This document shows, in pieces, positions 21,066 to 34,232 of a DNA stretch of 64,000 bases (the first letter of the stretch is position 1; each line of letters starts with the position of its first letter). Source of the DNA: Pipra filicauda (taxonomy: Eukaryota; Chordata; Aves; Passeriformes; Pipridae). Below the pieces are notes generated by a model that made no database searches, had not been told where the DNA came from, and saw only the letters and a list, made by a program, of their open reading frames with translations. The stretch lies in the NCBI RefSeq assembly GCF_003945595.2, contig NW_024104406.1, forward strand, positions 62,001 through 126,000, written 5' to 3'. Position numbers and translations under genes: made by a program.

Positions 21066-23489
21066 CACCCAACATATTTGCATCAATATTATTATTTAGT
21101 TGCTGGAAGAAAACTGGTACAATATATACAATACATTCCTTTAACAGCAAGAAAAAGCAGTACATCTCCTCCTGATTCCATGGGCTTTGCTCTTCTGGAT
21201 CTCACACTACTAATGCCTGGTGCTCTACAGGCTAATGAAGAGCCCTCCAGGTAGCCAAGGTCACCACTCCAAGACCAGCAGAGACATGACCCTCTACAGG
21301 AAAAGTGAGGATCTGTCCCTAAATTCATGCTGAGGCAAAAAAAACCTCAGCTTTTTTCCACCAAAATAACTCCAACTCTTGCTCTCTTGTGAAGCTCATC
21401 TCCTCCGAGACAGATTTTCAGATGGATTTCTTGAAGAACTCCTATGTAGAAATTATTTTAGGGAATCTGGATGAAAGTAGAGTTTAAAAATCATAATTTT
21501 TATCATATGCTTTTAAGGCTCGTGACTCACTGTCTAAACAGAGAGATTGGAATGTGCACCTTACTCCATGTGGTAGAAAAAGCCCTACAGAGCCAAGCTG
21601 TGTTTTTACTTCTCTACCGTAGAACATTGTGATGGCAGAATTGAAGAAAAGGAAAAAACTCTTAAAATCCTAATTTGATGCATCTCTCTAGCAATCCAAT
21701 TAATTATATTATTGCTATCTGCCTTTATTTTTAACATGAGCAAACAACCTCAAAAACGGTCCATCCAACTCTCCTCATCCAAAATTAACATGAACTCCAC
21801 AGATATTATTTTTAGAATTAAAGAGCATCAAGTGCTTTGAGACATTTCACAGGAAATTTTTCCTAAAAACTCCCTACAAGGTCCTGAATTCCGTATTGGA
21901 GACACCATCCACCCCTAAACCAACAATACAGACTCTGTGCAGGCCTAGAAGGAGGTTTTAAATTCCTTAAAGCCTTTTGGGTTCAAAATATGACTCATCC
22001 CATTACAAAAAAAACCCCTGAAAATACAGAACAACTCCACATTATGGATTTTATTTTTTAATTTAATTTTATATTCTTTTTCCTTCAGGTTCTGCAGAGC
22101 AACCAGCACACATGCACCACAACATTTTCAACTCCCTGTAAACTACAGGCACTTCAAAACCAGGTATTTGAGTAAAACTCACCACATTTTCAGCGCAAGG
22201 CAGGAAAAAAGTTCCTGCACGGGCTGCGTGTTCCGGAGCTTCTCCTGAGCGATTCAGGAGAGGGATGGTGGTAACGGGAGTCGGCATCATCCATCAACCC
22301 CCTGCCTCTGACAGCCCCTTAATTGAGTGCAGGGTCCATTAGTCCCAGCTTTGCCAGCTCAAGCCTGGCCGGGAGCAGCCGGAGAGCAATAAATTGAGGA
22401 GCTGATCCCAGAGCAGCGTTTACTTCAGTGCTCACAGGTGGCTGGGGGAGGTTACTGCACTCACCTATTTATTACTGTGACTCCTCTTTGAAATACTTCT
22501 ATGGGGGCCTTCCATTTTTGTTCCCCCCCAAACCTCAAATTATGCAGTTTTAAGCCTCCACGTGTCCAAACCAGGCACAAACCATCACCCTGATCTCGAA
22601 GCCTCTAGACATCCATCCATGTGGGGCAGCTGCACATTGAAGGGGGCTCCATGCTAAAAACTTCTCCCGCTCCTCAAATCAGTGCAAAATCACCAACTGG
22701 CAATGCCAGATGTTGAGTTTTTTTAACTAATGACCCTAAAAGAGCAGTGTTCTGGTGTCTATTTCTCCAGGCTCATTTTGGGCTCTTCCACAGCCTTCAG
22801 GCCAGTCGTCACGTCCCTCCTGGCCTCGGTTCCTTCAGCTGCAGGATTTTGGCTAATTTTCCCTTCTTCGGCTCTTCTTTTTCCTCTGGGCTGGGTCAGA
22901 AACACTCAGTCCCAGGCCCTGGGGTTTCTTTGCTCCCTCCCTTCCATCCCCACTGCAACCTCTTGCTGTGTTGGCCAAATGTGAAGAGGGATTAAAGTCC
23001 TCATCTAAAAACCTTTTCCACAATAACTCAGACGTGCTCTCGTTTCAAGACAGGCGCATACACAGCAGCAGGAACCATTCCAAAGCTTAAATGGAAAAAA
23101 AATTCCCCTTATTTCTTTTTTCCTAGCATTTTTCCAGTTATTGGTTTGGTTGCCTTCAGAATCACAGCTCAGGAGATGTAACTATGGCTTTGGGATTGAC
23201 CAGTGTAATTCCTGGGGTGTTTCCTGGTCTCAGAACACCCTGGAGATTGTCCACATAAAGGTAGAAGCTTTAGGGTAAAATTGTATATCTGTTAAACTTA
23301 ATTAAATTGCAGTTATTAATACTCTATATAATTTCTACATTCATATTCTCCTGACTGTCTTCCCGCAGAATTCAGGAATTTTTAAATCCTTAAAATATCC
23401 TCCAAAATATTCCTTCACTTCTGAGTACAACAATAAAGCCTCTGCCATCCTTTGATGGATGCAGGGTCCTCGCAGAACACTGGAATATT

Positions 23490-23517
23490 AAGGAATTCCA
23501 TCCAAACAACACGAGGT
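23490..23517 (+). repeat. 28-bp shared segment, copy 1
   Basis: AAGGAATTCCATCCAAACAA then CACGAGGT; 26 of 28 bases match 25065-25092. Family unknown. Confidence 0.55.
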
Positions 23518-24175
23518 TTTCATTTGACAAGACAAAGACAACATGAAACACTTTCAGTCCATTCAAACCAAAAAAACTCGAACTGGAGGTTAATTAAAAA
23601 TCAGCTTAAATTTATACTTTGACTTCAAACTAAGATATGTTCAGCGGCCAATTCAAATGTCCTATTCCTAGAAGACCATCTTTACATTTCAATTTCTTGA
23701 AATCACCACTATCTACTGAAGTTTCTAGTGCAGTAATGTCCACAGAGCCCAGGTTTTGGCATCCTTGCTCCCAATACAAATGTGGGGATTTATTCCTCCC
23801 ATCCCTGGGCAGCTGAAACCTGAGCGATGCAAGTTCCCTGGAAAGGAGAGCACTGAGCTCCCAGACTTGGCAAAAGAAATGGAGCGAAGAAGTAAAAAAA
23901 GCCACTGGGGTTTTTTTTAGAGTCCAGCAGCTCCATGTTTTCATTTAATTATTGGGTGAGATGCCACTGATTGTTCTCCAGGTGACCTGTAGAACCACCA
24001 CAAGGAGATTCACACTTCCCAAACATTCAGAACAACTTTGCTGCCCTGAGCATGACGACACTGGCAGGAAGTCCACCTTGGTGCGTCACCAAAGGGACTC
24101 ATTCTGCTGGAGCGAGCACCGTCACTGCTCGGGGGGACCTGGGGAAGTGCTGGCCTGGGCAGTGCTGGGTTAGTG

Positions 24176-24850
24176 AAGCCCAGAATATGCTGAGTTCGAC
24201 CCACGAGGATCATCAAGTCCAACCCTTAGCCCTGCACAGGCCCATCCCCAACAGTCACACCAGGTGCCCCACAGGATCATCCAAATGCTCCTTGAGCTCT
24301 GGCAGCCTTGGTGCTGTGCCCACTGCCCTGGGGAGCCTGTTCAGTGCCCGACCACCCTCTGGGGGAAGAACTTTTTCCTGAGATCCAACCTAAACCTCCC
24401 CTGACACAACTTCAGGCCACTCCCTGGGATCCTGTCCCTGGTCCCCACAAAACAGAGATCAGTGCCTGTCCCTGCTCTTCCCCTCACGAGGAAGTTGTAA
24501 CTGCAGTGAGGTCTCCCCTCAGTCTCCTCCTCTCCAGACTGAACAGACCAAGTGCCCTCAGCTGCCCCTCAAGGCCCCTCCCCATCCTCGTTGCCATCCT
24601 TAGGACCCTCTCTAATGGCTTAATATCTTTCTAATACTGCAGGTGAGGCTGCCCCAGGGCAGAGCAGAGCGGGACAATCCCCTCCCTGGCCCAGCCGGTG
24701 ATGCTGGACCTGATGCCCCCCAGGACACGGTTGGCCCTCCCGGCTGCCAGGGCACTGCTGACTCATGGCCAACTTGCCCTTTCAAGGTCCCTTTCCTGGC
24801 ACTGCTTCCCAGCATCTCATTCCCAGTCTGTCCACACATCTGACTCGATG
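24176..24850 (-). mobile_element. CR1 LINE, longer 5'-truncated copy (group A)
   Basis: Minus orientation. It starts (3' end) with CAGAATATGCTGAG and GATCATCAAGTCCAACCC, and shares almost the whole of the 1411 copy. It then continues further 5' with GGCCCAGCCGGTGATGCTGG and GACACGGTTGGCCCTCCCGG. No intact reading frame. Confidence 0.88.
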
Positions 24851-24892
24851 GTCTCCGAGGGCTTTTCCAGCCTGAAGGACTCTGAGCCTGCG
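24838..24892 (+). mobile_element. CR1 3'-end remnant in opposite orientation
   Basis: Reads TGACTCGATGGTCTCCGAGG then GCTTTTCCAGCCTGAAGGAC, a diverged form of the CR1 terminus (GGACTCGATGATCTCAGAGG type). It directly abuts the 5' end of the minus-strand copy. Confidence 0.6.
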
Positions 24893-25064
24893 CTGTGTCC
24901 CGAGCAGAGCGGGGCTGTGGGGCCACACTCGCTGCCAGCTCAGCAAAACTGCACAATGTGCATTTGGCCTCTCTGACTCAGCTGCAGCTCAGGAGAGAAG
25001 GCTGGTGGTGACTTCATCTTGCCTCTCTTCAGGGGAAAAGCCCCATGCATGTATTTATTATATC

Positions 25065-25092
25065 AAGGAATTCGATCCAAACAACATGAGGT
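25065..25092 (+). repeat. 28-bp shared segment, copy 2
   Basis: AAGGAATTCGATCCAAACAA then CATGAGGT; see copy at 23490. Confidence 0.55.
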
Positions 25093-27468
25093 ATTTACTA
25101 CTTAATTATCGCAACCCGATATTCAGAAAGACGTGGCTGAGCAGGGAGGTGGCTCAGGAGAACAGGCAGCATTAATCTGAGTTTTTGTTGTTCCAAAATG
25201 ATGCTTTTTAGAGCTTCAAATGCACAGAGTGATCTGAATAAAACACAATTTGCAATGCTCAAATATATATAAAAAAAAAAGATATGAAATGGAGATCCAG
25301 AGTTTGAAATGCACATGGAATGAGTGTAAATCATTACTGAATCTCAGTATAGCTGACAGCATTACCTGAAGCATAGCAGCATGTAAAATCTGGGGTGCCA
25401 AATAAACAGAATGGGGCAGAATAGGCAACATTTTTAAATACGAAAATTACAGGAACTGTAGGAAAGAGAGAGCCAAGCACTATTAAAGACAAACCCCACC
25501 TGCCTCCCCCAGGCAGAGCATGAACGCTGCTTATGGCCCACAGTACAAGGAATTTAAGATTAAAATACACATGTTGAGCAGCAGGAAAACCTTCCCAACT
25601 GGGCCACTAGGCCTGGTGGAAATTATCCTGCTAGGAACAGAAAAATCCCATCATTTTAGAGTTGAATGTGTTGAGAACGAAGTCCCGTTATCTTTCCGGG
25701 AGCGTCGGCCCAGTTCTGTTATCAGGACATTATTCAGGTGCTAAGCCAAACCTAAACACACCCTAATCCAGGCTGGGATTAAAGATTTACAGATCTTGAG
25801 TGGGAGAAACCACCCACGAGCCCAAGAGAATCTTTGAGATGCTGGAAAATGTCTTTCCACATCCACACATTCTTGATTATCAGTGACTCCATATCCAGTC
25901 ACGGTCAACAGTGAATAAAACCAATTAAACAAAAGCAAGTAAATAAAAAAAAAAATCAGAGGAGAAAGCATTAAATACAATTTTTAAGCTCACACCTATC
26001 TAGAGTGTCGTGTTCCCTGGGGAACTGGGAATACTGCTCCCCAAAATCCTGTGGTAAAATTCAAAGGTGGTTGGAGCAGAGAAGAAATGAAAGAGGAAAT
26101 GTGATTAAAAAAAACCCAAACCAAACCAATCCTAAGTTTCCCATCTGTCTAAAAGCACAAAACTGAGGGCTTAGAAAACTCAAATCCAAAGGTGGTGAAA
26201 ATCAGTCCTGAAGATAAAGGTTTTGCCATGATCTATGAAATTTGTTGCCCTTTCACAGGATATAAAGATGAAAAATTCACCCTGCTTTAACGAGGGCTGT
26301 AGGGCACTGGGCAGTTCAGTGCCCAGGATGCTTTCTTCCATAGGATCATATAATATATCCTATAGGAATATTGCCATTAGTTGCAGGGAGAACTGAGAAA
26401 CAGCCCCAAAAATGACATTTAAAACTCCAAGAGCAGCAGAAAACCCCACGAGCTCATCCCCCTCCTCCCAGATAGAGCCAGCCCAGCCCCAGGACTTCAT
26501 CTTCCCAAGCCTTTCCTTACCATGGCATAGGAAAACCTTGTTTACACAAGGAAAATTCCCAAGTTAAAGTGGGAAATCAACTGAAAAATCCCTTTTCCCA
26601 GTGTAACTCCACGTGGGAACACTTCCCATCATGCTCCTGTCATACAAACTCGTGGAGTGCAGAGCCATACAATAAACAGTTACTTTGGGATGTCTAAATG
26701 TATATATTTGGTATAAAAATTCCCGACTAAACAGCAGGGTGTGAAATTCCTCCCTTCTTGCCTCCAACACCATCTGCTTCAGCTTGAGGCGGTGTTTGCA
26801 AAGTGAGAAACTAGGAATTAACCCCCTTCCCGATCTCTCTCCATTCCCAGCTGACTTCCCCAGCTTAAAATAATCCCCAAATATTCTTCTATCATCTAAT
26901 ATGTTCAAATGGGCCATTGTTATATGAGAAATGAAAGGAGTTAAACCTTGTAAAAGCTCCTTTCTGGATATGTCTCCATACATCTGCATCCTAAAATCCA
27001 TTCTGGGCAGCTTGGGAATGTTGTTCACCGCTGGAAATGGCAGCAAGGTGTGGGAAAACCTGTCCACCCAGGATTCATCCATCCAGGAATGACCCCATCC
27101 CATGGAGGATTAATTGCTCGTTCAGCAACTGCAGGTTTGGCGTCATGAGCAGAATCATTTATGATAATTAAAATGGGCTTGATATGATAAATCCATGGGG
27201 TAGGAGAACCTTACTATGAGGAAGTTCACGAGAAATCCATGAGATGGGAAAACATCATTATTATTAGGAAATTCCTGAATGAACAAGCCCAGTGTCTGGG
27301 TCGGTGCCGGTGCTGCAGACAAGGCAGATGCCTCGAGTTCCCGACATCCCTCCAGAAGATTCCAAGGCTGACAATCCAATGTTTTCATTTAGGAACAAGG
27401 ATTTTTATGTTTGGTCTCAATTTAAGTAGAAAAGAAATTTAAGTAGAAAAGGAATTTATAGATGCAGT

Positions 27469-27560
27469 CATATACATAAAAATACACACACACACATATA
27501 TATATATACATATATATATACATATGTATATACACATATATATATATAACACAACACAGA
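27469..27560. repeat. AC/AT microsatellite
   Basis: ACACACACACACATATATAT followed by several interrupted ATATATACAT units and an ACACAACACAGACAC end. Likely length-variable. Confidence 0.92.
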
Positions 27561-28483
27561 CACAATAAATACCAATACATTCTCCATAAATAGAGAGCCT
27601 ATAAGCAGGTTCTGAAGGCACCCTCTGTCAGTGATACAGTCTGGCAGTGCAGGGGGTCTGAGCAGCCTTCCCTGGAAGCAAAGGTCCTCCCTGGGATGGT
27701 TTTCTCCTTTGAGGTGACTATTTCAGCAGCTCCTCAGTAAATGGCAGGAGAATTTGGCTTTATTTTGAGGCTGATGCTTCACCCACTGACAACCTCCCAC
27801 CTGCTGTACGTAGGCAGCCTAAGATTTAATTTACTGGAATTTGGGCTGCTTTAAACCGGTAGGATCTCCTGGATCTCCTGGCCCAGGAGATCGTGCCCGT
27901 GGCCACCTGTGTTGTGCCAGCTCCATCTCCGAGCTCAAATCAGCTCCCTGGGCTTCAGTGGCAACAAGAGTTCAACTACAAATTATATTTGGCTCTCAAA
28001 ATGGGGAAAATTGAGTTTCCATGGTCCAGTTGGCCACGGTCCCACAAGCTTCTTTTGTGGGAGCATCCTTCTCAACCTGCTCTTCCAACAGCCAGAAGTG
28101 TGAGCTTAAAGACACTGCCTGACCTGCTGGCAGATTAATTCCTTTAATTTCTTGTTGTCGAAATTAAAGAGGAAAAGAAATATCTCTACCTATGTCTATC
28201 AACACCTGGCAAGGTGCACCAGACGTAGGAAACGTGAAAGGGACCTGCACAGGGGTCATGGTGAGCTCCAGACTGGTCTTCCAGGCTGAACATCTTCTCC
28301 CCCTTCCAGTCCCACTCCAAACTTGTGTCAATTAACACACTGGCCCCCAGTTCCAGTTCTGGCTCAACATGACAATTTTTGGCTGGGTTGAAGTATTTTA
28401 GAAGCCTTTAGAAGTTTCTTGCTCATCTTTTTGTTAAGAAGGGAGGTCCCATTGCACAGCGCTGTCCTGTGACAATCCACCAA

Positions 28484-28775
28484 CACAGAATCCCAGAATC
28501 CCAGACTGGTTTGGGTAGGAAGGGACTTCAAGTCCCTCTAGTTCCACCCCCTGCCATGGGCAGGGACACCTTCCACTAGCCCAGGTTGCTCCAAGCCCTG
28601 TCCAACCTGGCCTTCAACACTTCCAGGGATGGGGCAGCCACAGCTTCTCTGGCCAACCTGTGCCAGAGCCTCACCACCCTCACAGACAACAATTCCTTCC
28701 CAATATCCCGACTAATCCTGCCCTCTGGCAGGGTGAAGACATTCCCCCCTGGCCTGGCACGCCAGGCCCTTTTTG
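28484..28775 (-). mobile_element. CR1 LINE 3' part (group B)
   Basis: Minus orientation, with CAGAATCCCAGAATCCCAGA octamers, CCTGCCATGGGCAGGGACAC, CTCACCACCCTCACAGACAA and the GGCCTGGCACGCCAGGCCCT end. About 290 bases. Confidence 0.9.
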
Positions 28776-29470
28776 TACCATTAATAAATAAAACTGGCAT
28801 CCCTGGCATAGCCTATGCAAATATTTAGTCAATATATCTGAGCAGGAATGATGATAACAGAAAACATCATCTAACTGGAAGAGGCTGAGGAACAGCTCAG
28901 AGAAGAGAGGAAAAAAGAGCTCAAGGGATGATGGTGACTCGGAAGAGGGATAATGGCACCTGTAACAAGGCACTTTTCCTAATCTGCCAGGGCCACTGAA
29001 GGTCTTAACGCTCTTGAGTCTGACCTTGGAGAACACATGTGAAGTGACATTTCCCCTCTCTCCACACAAATCAACACTGGAAAGCAAAAAACCAGCAGAA
29101 GATTGGGGTGGCATCCTCAACAGATGCCAAAATATAACTTCTCTGGGATATTAAATGACACAGAAGCAAGTTCAGGTAAAGGCAAGGAAGGAATTGCTCA
29201 TGGATGAGTCCCTGAGCACAGATCAAGGAGCAATGGGTAAGGTCTCACGATGTTTTTGTAACCCAAAATGTTCATTTAAACCAGCAAATCTCTGGCTGGA
29301 TTTTATTTCACAGGAGGCACCGAGTCATACAAGAAATAAGAGGTTAAATCTGAGTAATTCAGTGGACACTCCTTAACAAAAGAGAACCAAAGGGACAATT
29401 TAAGGACTTTATCAGCGCCACAAACTGTCAACACTCAGTGGCATCAGAGAATAAATACTGCCAGCCTTAC

Positions 29471-29605
29471 CTGTTCCAGTTTGAAGATGTGCTGGTTGAA
29501 GTAGTGCTGCAGGCGCTCGTTGGCAAAGTTGATGCAGAATTGTTCAAAACTGTTGTTTTCATAGTCTTCAAACCCAAAAATATCAAGGACTCCAATGGAT
29601 AAAGT
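29471..29605 (-). CDS. MYO9A: MYO9A motor domain, window exon 4 (switch II and relay helix)
   Basis: This exon has 135 nt, 45 codons, phase 0 at both ends, acceptor CCTTTCAG and donor CAG|GTAAGG. It encodes switch II as DIFGFE at 29567-29584, followed by the relay helix with [20 protein letters not shown] and then NQHIFKLEQ. Switch II senses the gamma-phosphate of ATP, and the relay helix passes this change to the converter and lever arm. The aspartate, glycine and glutamate of the motif are all present, so nothing in this segment suggests a dead motor. The segment is nearly invariant across myosins and by itself does not separate MYO9A from MYO9B. Confidence 0.97.
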
Positions 29606-30326
29606 CTGAAAGGAAAACAAGAGTGAGGATTAGAACAAAAGCACATAAAGTCAGTGGATTGTTCGTAGGGAGCACATAATCCAAAGAATACAGACAGAAT
29701 TAAATTGAGTTAATAGCAGGAATTTTCCTGGAATCGTTGATATGGTGCCATCTGGAAGAATTCACCCAATCAGAGACACAACGTGTAACTTTAGATATCT
29801 GGACAGATGGACTTGTTCTAAGACAAAAGTCCTTTGAGAGGTGGGTTTTTTTTTTAATTTATAGACAAATTGCCATCTTTGAAGAAACCTGAATCCAGTT
29901 CCAAGTTATTCTCTTGGATTTAAGACAGCATTGATCTTTTGCGGGGAAAAATGGAGATAAGATTGGGAAACAAACACTTGCAGCATGAAGACAGCCCACC
30001 AAAACAGCCTTCCAAGGTGAAAAGTGTCCAAGCAAATCCACTCCAGCTGCAAACCTTGGGAAGAAATTCCTACCAGCACCCACAGTTTTGGGATGAGGGC
30101 GATGGAGAGGCTCCTCTGTGTTCCCCTTAGTTCACGGCATGGGCAAGAGAGTTGTGAAGAGATAACCATCCAATGTTTGGGGTTTTTTTACCCATTGGCA
30201 CCATGATCCCTCACAGCCTCTCAGGCCAACTTCTAGTAGTTCACCAGGGGAAAGGCTTTTCTTTCACTAGATCCATATTCCATAACAGAAATTGCAGGAC
30301 TTGGTGAGTTACAGATCTAAATGGCC

Positions 30327-30425
30327 TTTTTCCCATCACTTTGATGATTTTGTGAACCTCAGCCATATCTCACCCCAGCCTTTCTCCAAGCTGAAGAGCC
30401 AAAGCCTGTTTGGTCTCTCTTCTCT
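30327..30425 (-). mobile_element. Old CR1-like fragment
   Basis: Plus strand CAGCCATATCTCACCCCAGC and CTTTCTCCAAGCTGAAGAGC followed by CTCTCTTCTC resembles the region of older amniote CR1 elements. Diverged and without a 3' end. Confidence 0.5.
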
Positions 30426-33400
30426 CCTACAACAACCTCCTGAGATGCTCCTCAAGACGTGGGTGCACCAAGGTTTCCTGTGTTGGCAAAACAAGGCCAA
30501 CACTGCTGTGAATTCACAGCTTGCTTTGCATCCTCCTGGCCCCTTCCTCTCTCCCAAACCAATCCTGCTCCCCCTCAGGCAAGGGGAAGCCGTGGACCCC
30601 TAGCCGGGAGTATGTTGGCCCACAAGCAAGTAAAACCTGCCCCTTCCCAGCTCAGACTATCCTTCCTACTCTTCTTGGGAGTAGAATTGTGGATCTTTCT
30701 CCTTCATGTAGGTGTTGGTTATTATAAAATTGAGCCTTCTGCCCACCAGGTGGATTTGGCAAAGCCGGGGCAAGAGGGACATGGGGATGTGACAGCAGAT
30801 AAACCTCACCCACACAGGGGGAAAAACAAGCTCAAGGTGGTACAATTTCTGCTGCAGCTTCCGAGCCTGTACATGACTTCTGTTAAACATCGAATTAATA
30901 ACAACTAGTTACAAATAAAACTGTCCACCCAGCAAGCCTGTTGTCATCAGAGACAGGTGAAGAGTCTGAAAGACACGTGCACAGAGAGCTCCACCAGCAG
31001 CTCCTCAGTGCACCACGCCCTGGGGTCCAACCAAAGCCATCTCACTCACACACAGGCTCCATTCACCCGTTACAATTAACTAAATAAAATTAATGAGAGA
31101 GGTAAAAGCATTAGCAAATGAACCAAAGCTCAAGTAGGGAGGAGAAACTCCCTCTCTCCTCTGCACCTCAGAAGAACCCGAGAGCTGCCAGGAGCCCCGG
31201 CTTTCAATTGATTGGCGTTATCTGCACTCCGGATTTTGTAAGACTTCCTTCCTGAGACCAGCTTAACTCCACTGCCAGGAATGTAAACCAGACTATCCAC
31301 AAGTCTCTCTGTGCTACGTCTGTTTTCAGCAGATCACATCGCTCGGGAGGAAAATATTCCTTCTGTGCCCAACTCCTGCCCAGGGAACCACCTCCGGCTG
31401 ACCCGGCACAGTGACCGTGGGCAGAGCGGCCACAGCTCGTGAGCTGGAGCTTTGTGTGACACGGACTTGGGCTGCTGGAACAAGTGAAAACACAAGGAAA
31501 AAGGCATTTAAGCACAAGGATAAGGCTCTAATCCATTTTCCCAAGAGTTCTTTGGTTACTTTATCCTTCGGTCTTCCTCCCTATCCCAGGGCCAGGCAGA
31601 CTCTGCCTCTTGCCCGTGCCATGCCAGGGATGAAGGCCCTTGGCCAGCTTCCCAGGGTTTGCATCACTTGGAGAAAGGCCCATGAGAAACAGCCGTTTGA
31701 GCAGAGGATGGGAATTGGGAACCACCAGAGCAAGGACTGAACCTGGCAGAGGAACTCGCTCCCATTCGCTGCTTCCCGAGGGTTGATCCTTCTCCTGCTC
31801 GTCCCAACGAACCCTTTTGTTCCCAGACATTCATTAACTGACAGCCTAACGAGCAGAAAGCTTCTGCCTCATCTTTGTTTTAACAACATTTCAGGGAGAA
31901 TTCTCCTTAAACTCTCTGCATAATCAGCAGCTCCTACTTTATCCATATTATACATGGAAAAAGTGACGATGGAAACAGGACAAAGTGACTTTTTCTCCTC
32001 TTGATCCTTTGCATCGTCCCTGTGTAAACAAATCCCGACCCCAGCCACCCCACCCCTGAAACCCCCCCTAGATAAAAGTCTCTATTCCATCACATAAAAC
32101 CAAGACTTAGAAGATGAAACACTCACGTTCCAGAATCCTTACAATTTCCCAACACCAGCTTTCCCAAGCACGGGGCTGATGTTCTGTGGGAGTAGTTAAG
32201 GCTCTGCCACGAGTGAAGACTTTAAGCTGAACAAGGTTTTTAAGCTCCCACAGACTTGATTTCATATGAAATAACTGAGCACCAAAAAACCTTTCCCTTT
32301 TTTTCCAGTTCTGGTTCATTTATTGCATTGAAACTGCTACCAAATATATTTTAATGTGGGCGTGGAAATCCATTTATCACGTGAAACATATAGAGTAAAA
32401 ACCAGCTATTTCAGTTATAAAAGAATCCTATTAAAATATTTTAAAGCTCCCTTTTTTATAATTTTTTTGCAGACATCCACAATTAAACATGCCCAGAACT
32501 ATAAAAATAATCTGCATTTAACAAAACCCCTGCAGGTACCAAACAAGGTGAGGGTGGTTCATTCTGCCCTGGTTGTCACACAGAGCAAACCAGCATTTTT
32601 CTCACCTCACTGTTCGTGTAACTCCCAAACCACCCCAGAATACAAAGTCTCAGACCTTGTGAAGGGGTTTTTGCAGAGTTTCATGCCAGACAAATCCTGG
32701 CAGACTCTGCTGAGAATCAGGTCATTTGTTGTGGAGTTTCCAAAAGAAACAGGTCAGTGGATGGCACTTGGTAAAGCTTTTCAAATTGAGAAATTTGGAA
32801 TTTGTGGCTATTTTTCTGCTTTCTGGTCCAAAAAATCTCCTGATACCTTGGCAGAAAGGGTTATATCAGTTTTTCCGTGATAAAACAGCAGAAATCTGCC
32901 AGTACAGAGCCAATTCCTGCAGCAAGGTGCAAAAAAATTATTTCCATTGATGTCTGAGTAAATGACATTATTTTGTTAAACAGCCTATTAAAAACCTGTG
33001 ATCTGAGTAGTTTTAAGACAAAATTTGCAGCCCAATATTTAAAGAAAAGAATCAAAGGAGTTTTCTTTACAAATCTTCTAATTCTTGAGTTCCAAACCCA
33101 CCCTTTGACCAGGAGCCACGAGGAAATCACTCGAAGATGAAACAGAATTTAGACCTCGATTTGCCAAGTCTAGTTTACGTGTTAATGTTGTTTCTTTATC
33201 AAAACTAACATTTCAAATTCAAAAGTGTGGCTGCATTAATTAGCATATCAAATCTACAGGAAAATTACTGTGATTAAAAGCGTACTTTTATAAGCAGTTT
33301 TAAAATCTGGGCAAACCCTGGTCAGGGAGCCTTTCTGCTTGAGATGATAAAAAGAAAAAGGCCTCCTGCTTCACTAAAACTGGCCCAGTCAGGACATTGG

Positions 33401-33940
33401 AACCCAGCACGAGTTTTAAGGGCTTTTGGCAGAGCTCTGGAAGCTCCGTGCTTCCCAATTCCCAAAATGCCAATAAATAGTGAATGTTGGAGCTGATTTA
33501 TGGAGCCCCAAATGCACGTTGGTGATGTCACCCCCCCACCATGGAGGTGTGTTTTGGCAATCACAAAGAGGTTTGTTTCAAATTCAGGGGGGCAAAAAAA
33601 AATCTCATTTCTTACTATTTTTAAATTTTTTTTATCTCTTTGAAATTGTGAAATTTCTTTGGTTTAAAATATTCCAAAGCCGATACTGGAAAAAATCTCC
33701 CCCAAAACCCAAAACAACCCCAAACCCCAGCACCACTAAATCTAAAAGGACAGCTCCAACCTGCATCACCCCAATACACACAGTGACTTTGATATAAAGT
33801 GAGAGGCAGTGATTTGCTACAAATTTGGAAGTTGGACCCCAAAATTAACGAACTGATGCACATTAAACACATTGTGCGTTCAGCAATTTTTCCTCTGTTT
33901 CAGGTCAAATCACCAAGAATTAATTAGATGATTAAATTTA

Positions 33941-34232
33941 AATGACTTTTCTTCATGGCCATGAATTCTTCATGAATCCAACCATGAATTTTCTTTATGG
34001 TCATTAATTTTAATGAACTTTCTTCATGAATTCAACCATGAATTTTCTTCATAGCCGTTAATTTTAATGACTTTTCTTCACGGCCATGAATTCTTCATGA
34101 ATCCAACCACAAATTTTCTTCATAGCCATTACTTTTAATGACTTTTCTTCATGGTCATGAATTCTTCATGAACCCAACCATGAATTTTTTGCCATGGCCA
34201 TTAATTTTAATTTTCTTTGTGGCCATGAGTTC
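33941..34232. repeat. 71-bp minisatellite, about four units
   Basis: Units start AATGACTTTTCTTCATGGCC at 33941, 34012, 34066 and 34137, with a partial fifth from 34209. Lengths are 71, 54, 71 and 72; the second unit lacks 17 bases (the GGCCATGAATTCTTCAT part). Each unit holds several CATGAAT motifs in both orientations, so it is self-complementary in part. Confidence 0.88.

Larger units (their letters stand above)
20844..29470 (-). other. Intron between window exons 4 and 5 (8.6 kb)
   Basis: It contains CR1 fragments at 20915-21065, 24176-24850, 24838-24892 and 28484-28775, an AT/AC microsatellite at 27469-27560 and a pair of similar 28-bp segments (23490-23517 and 25065-25092). Otherwise it looks unique; I recognise nothing in 21070-23480 or 25100-27460. 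Confidence 0.85.

Noticed and set aside
26564..27103. 179-residue open frame on the minus strand
   Set aside because: Sense to the gene but no myosin similarity and the phases of exons 4 and 5 already fit each other; no room for an added exon.
32356..32880. 174-residue open frame on the plus strand
   Set aside because: No known domain, no splice or conservation support, antisense within an intron; fits chance.
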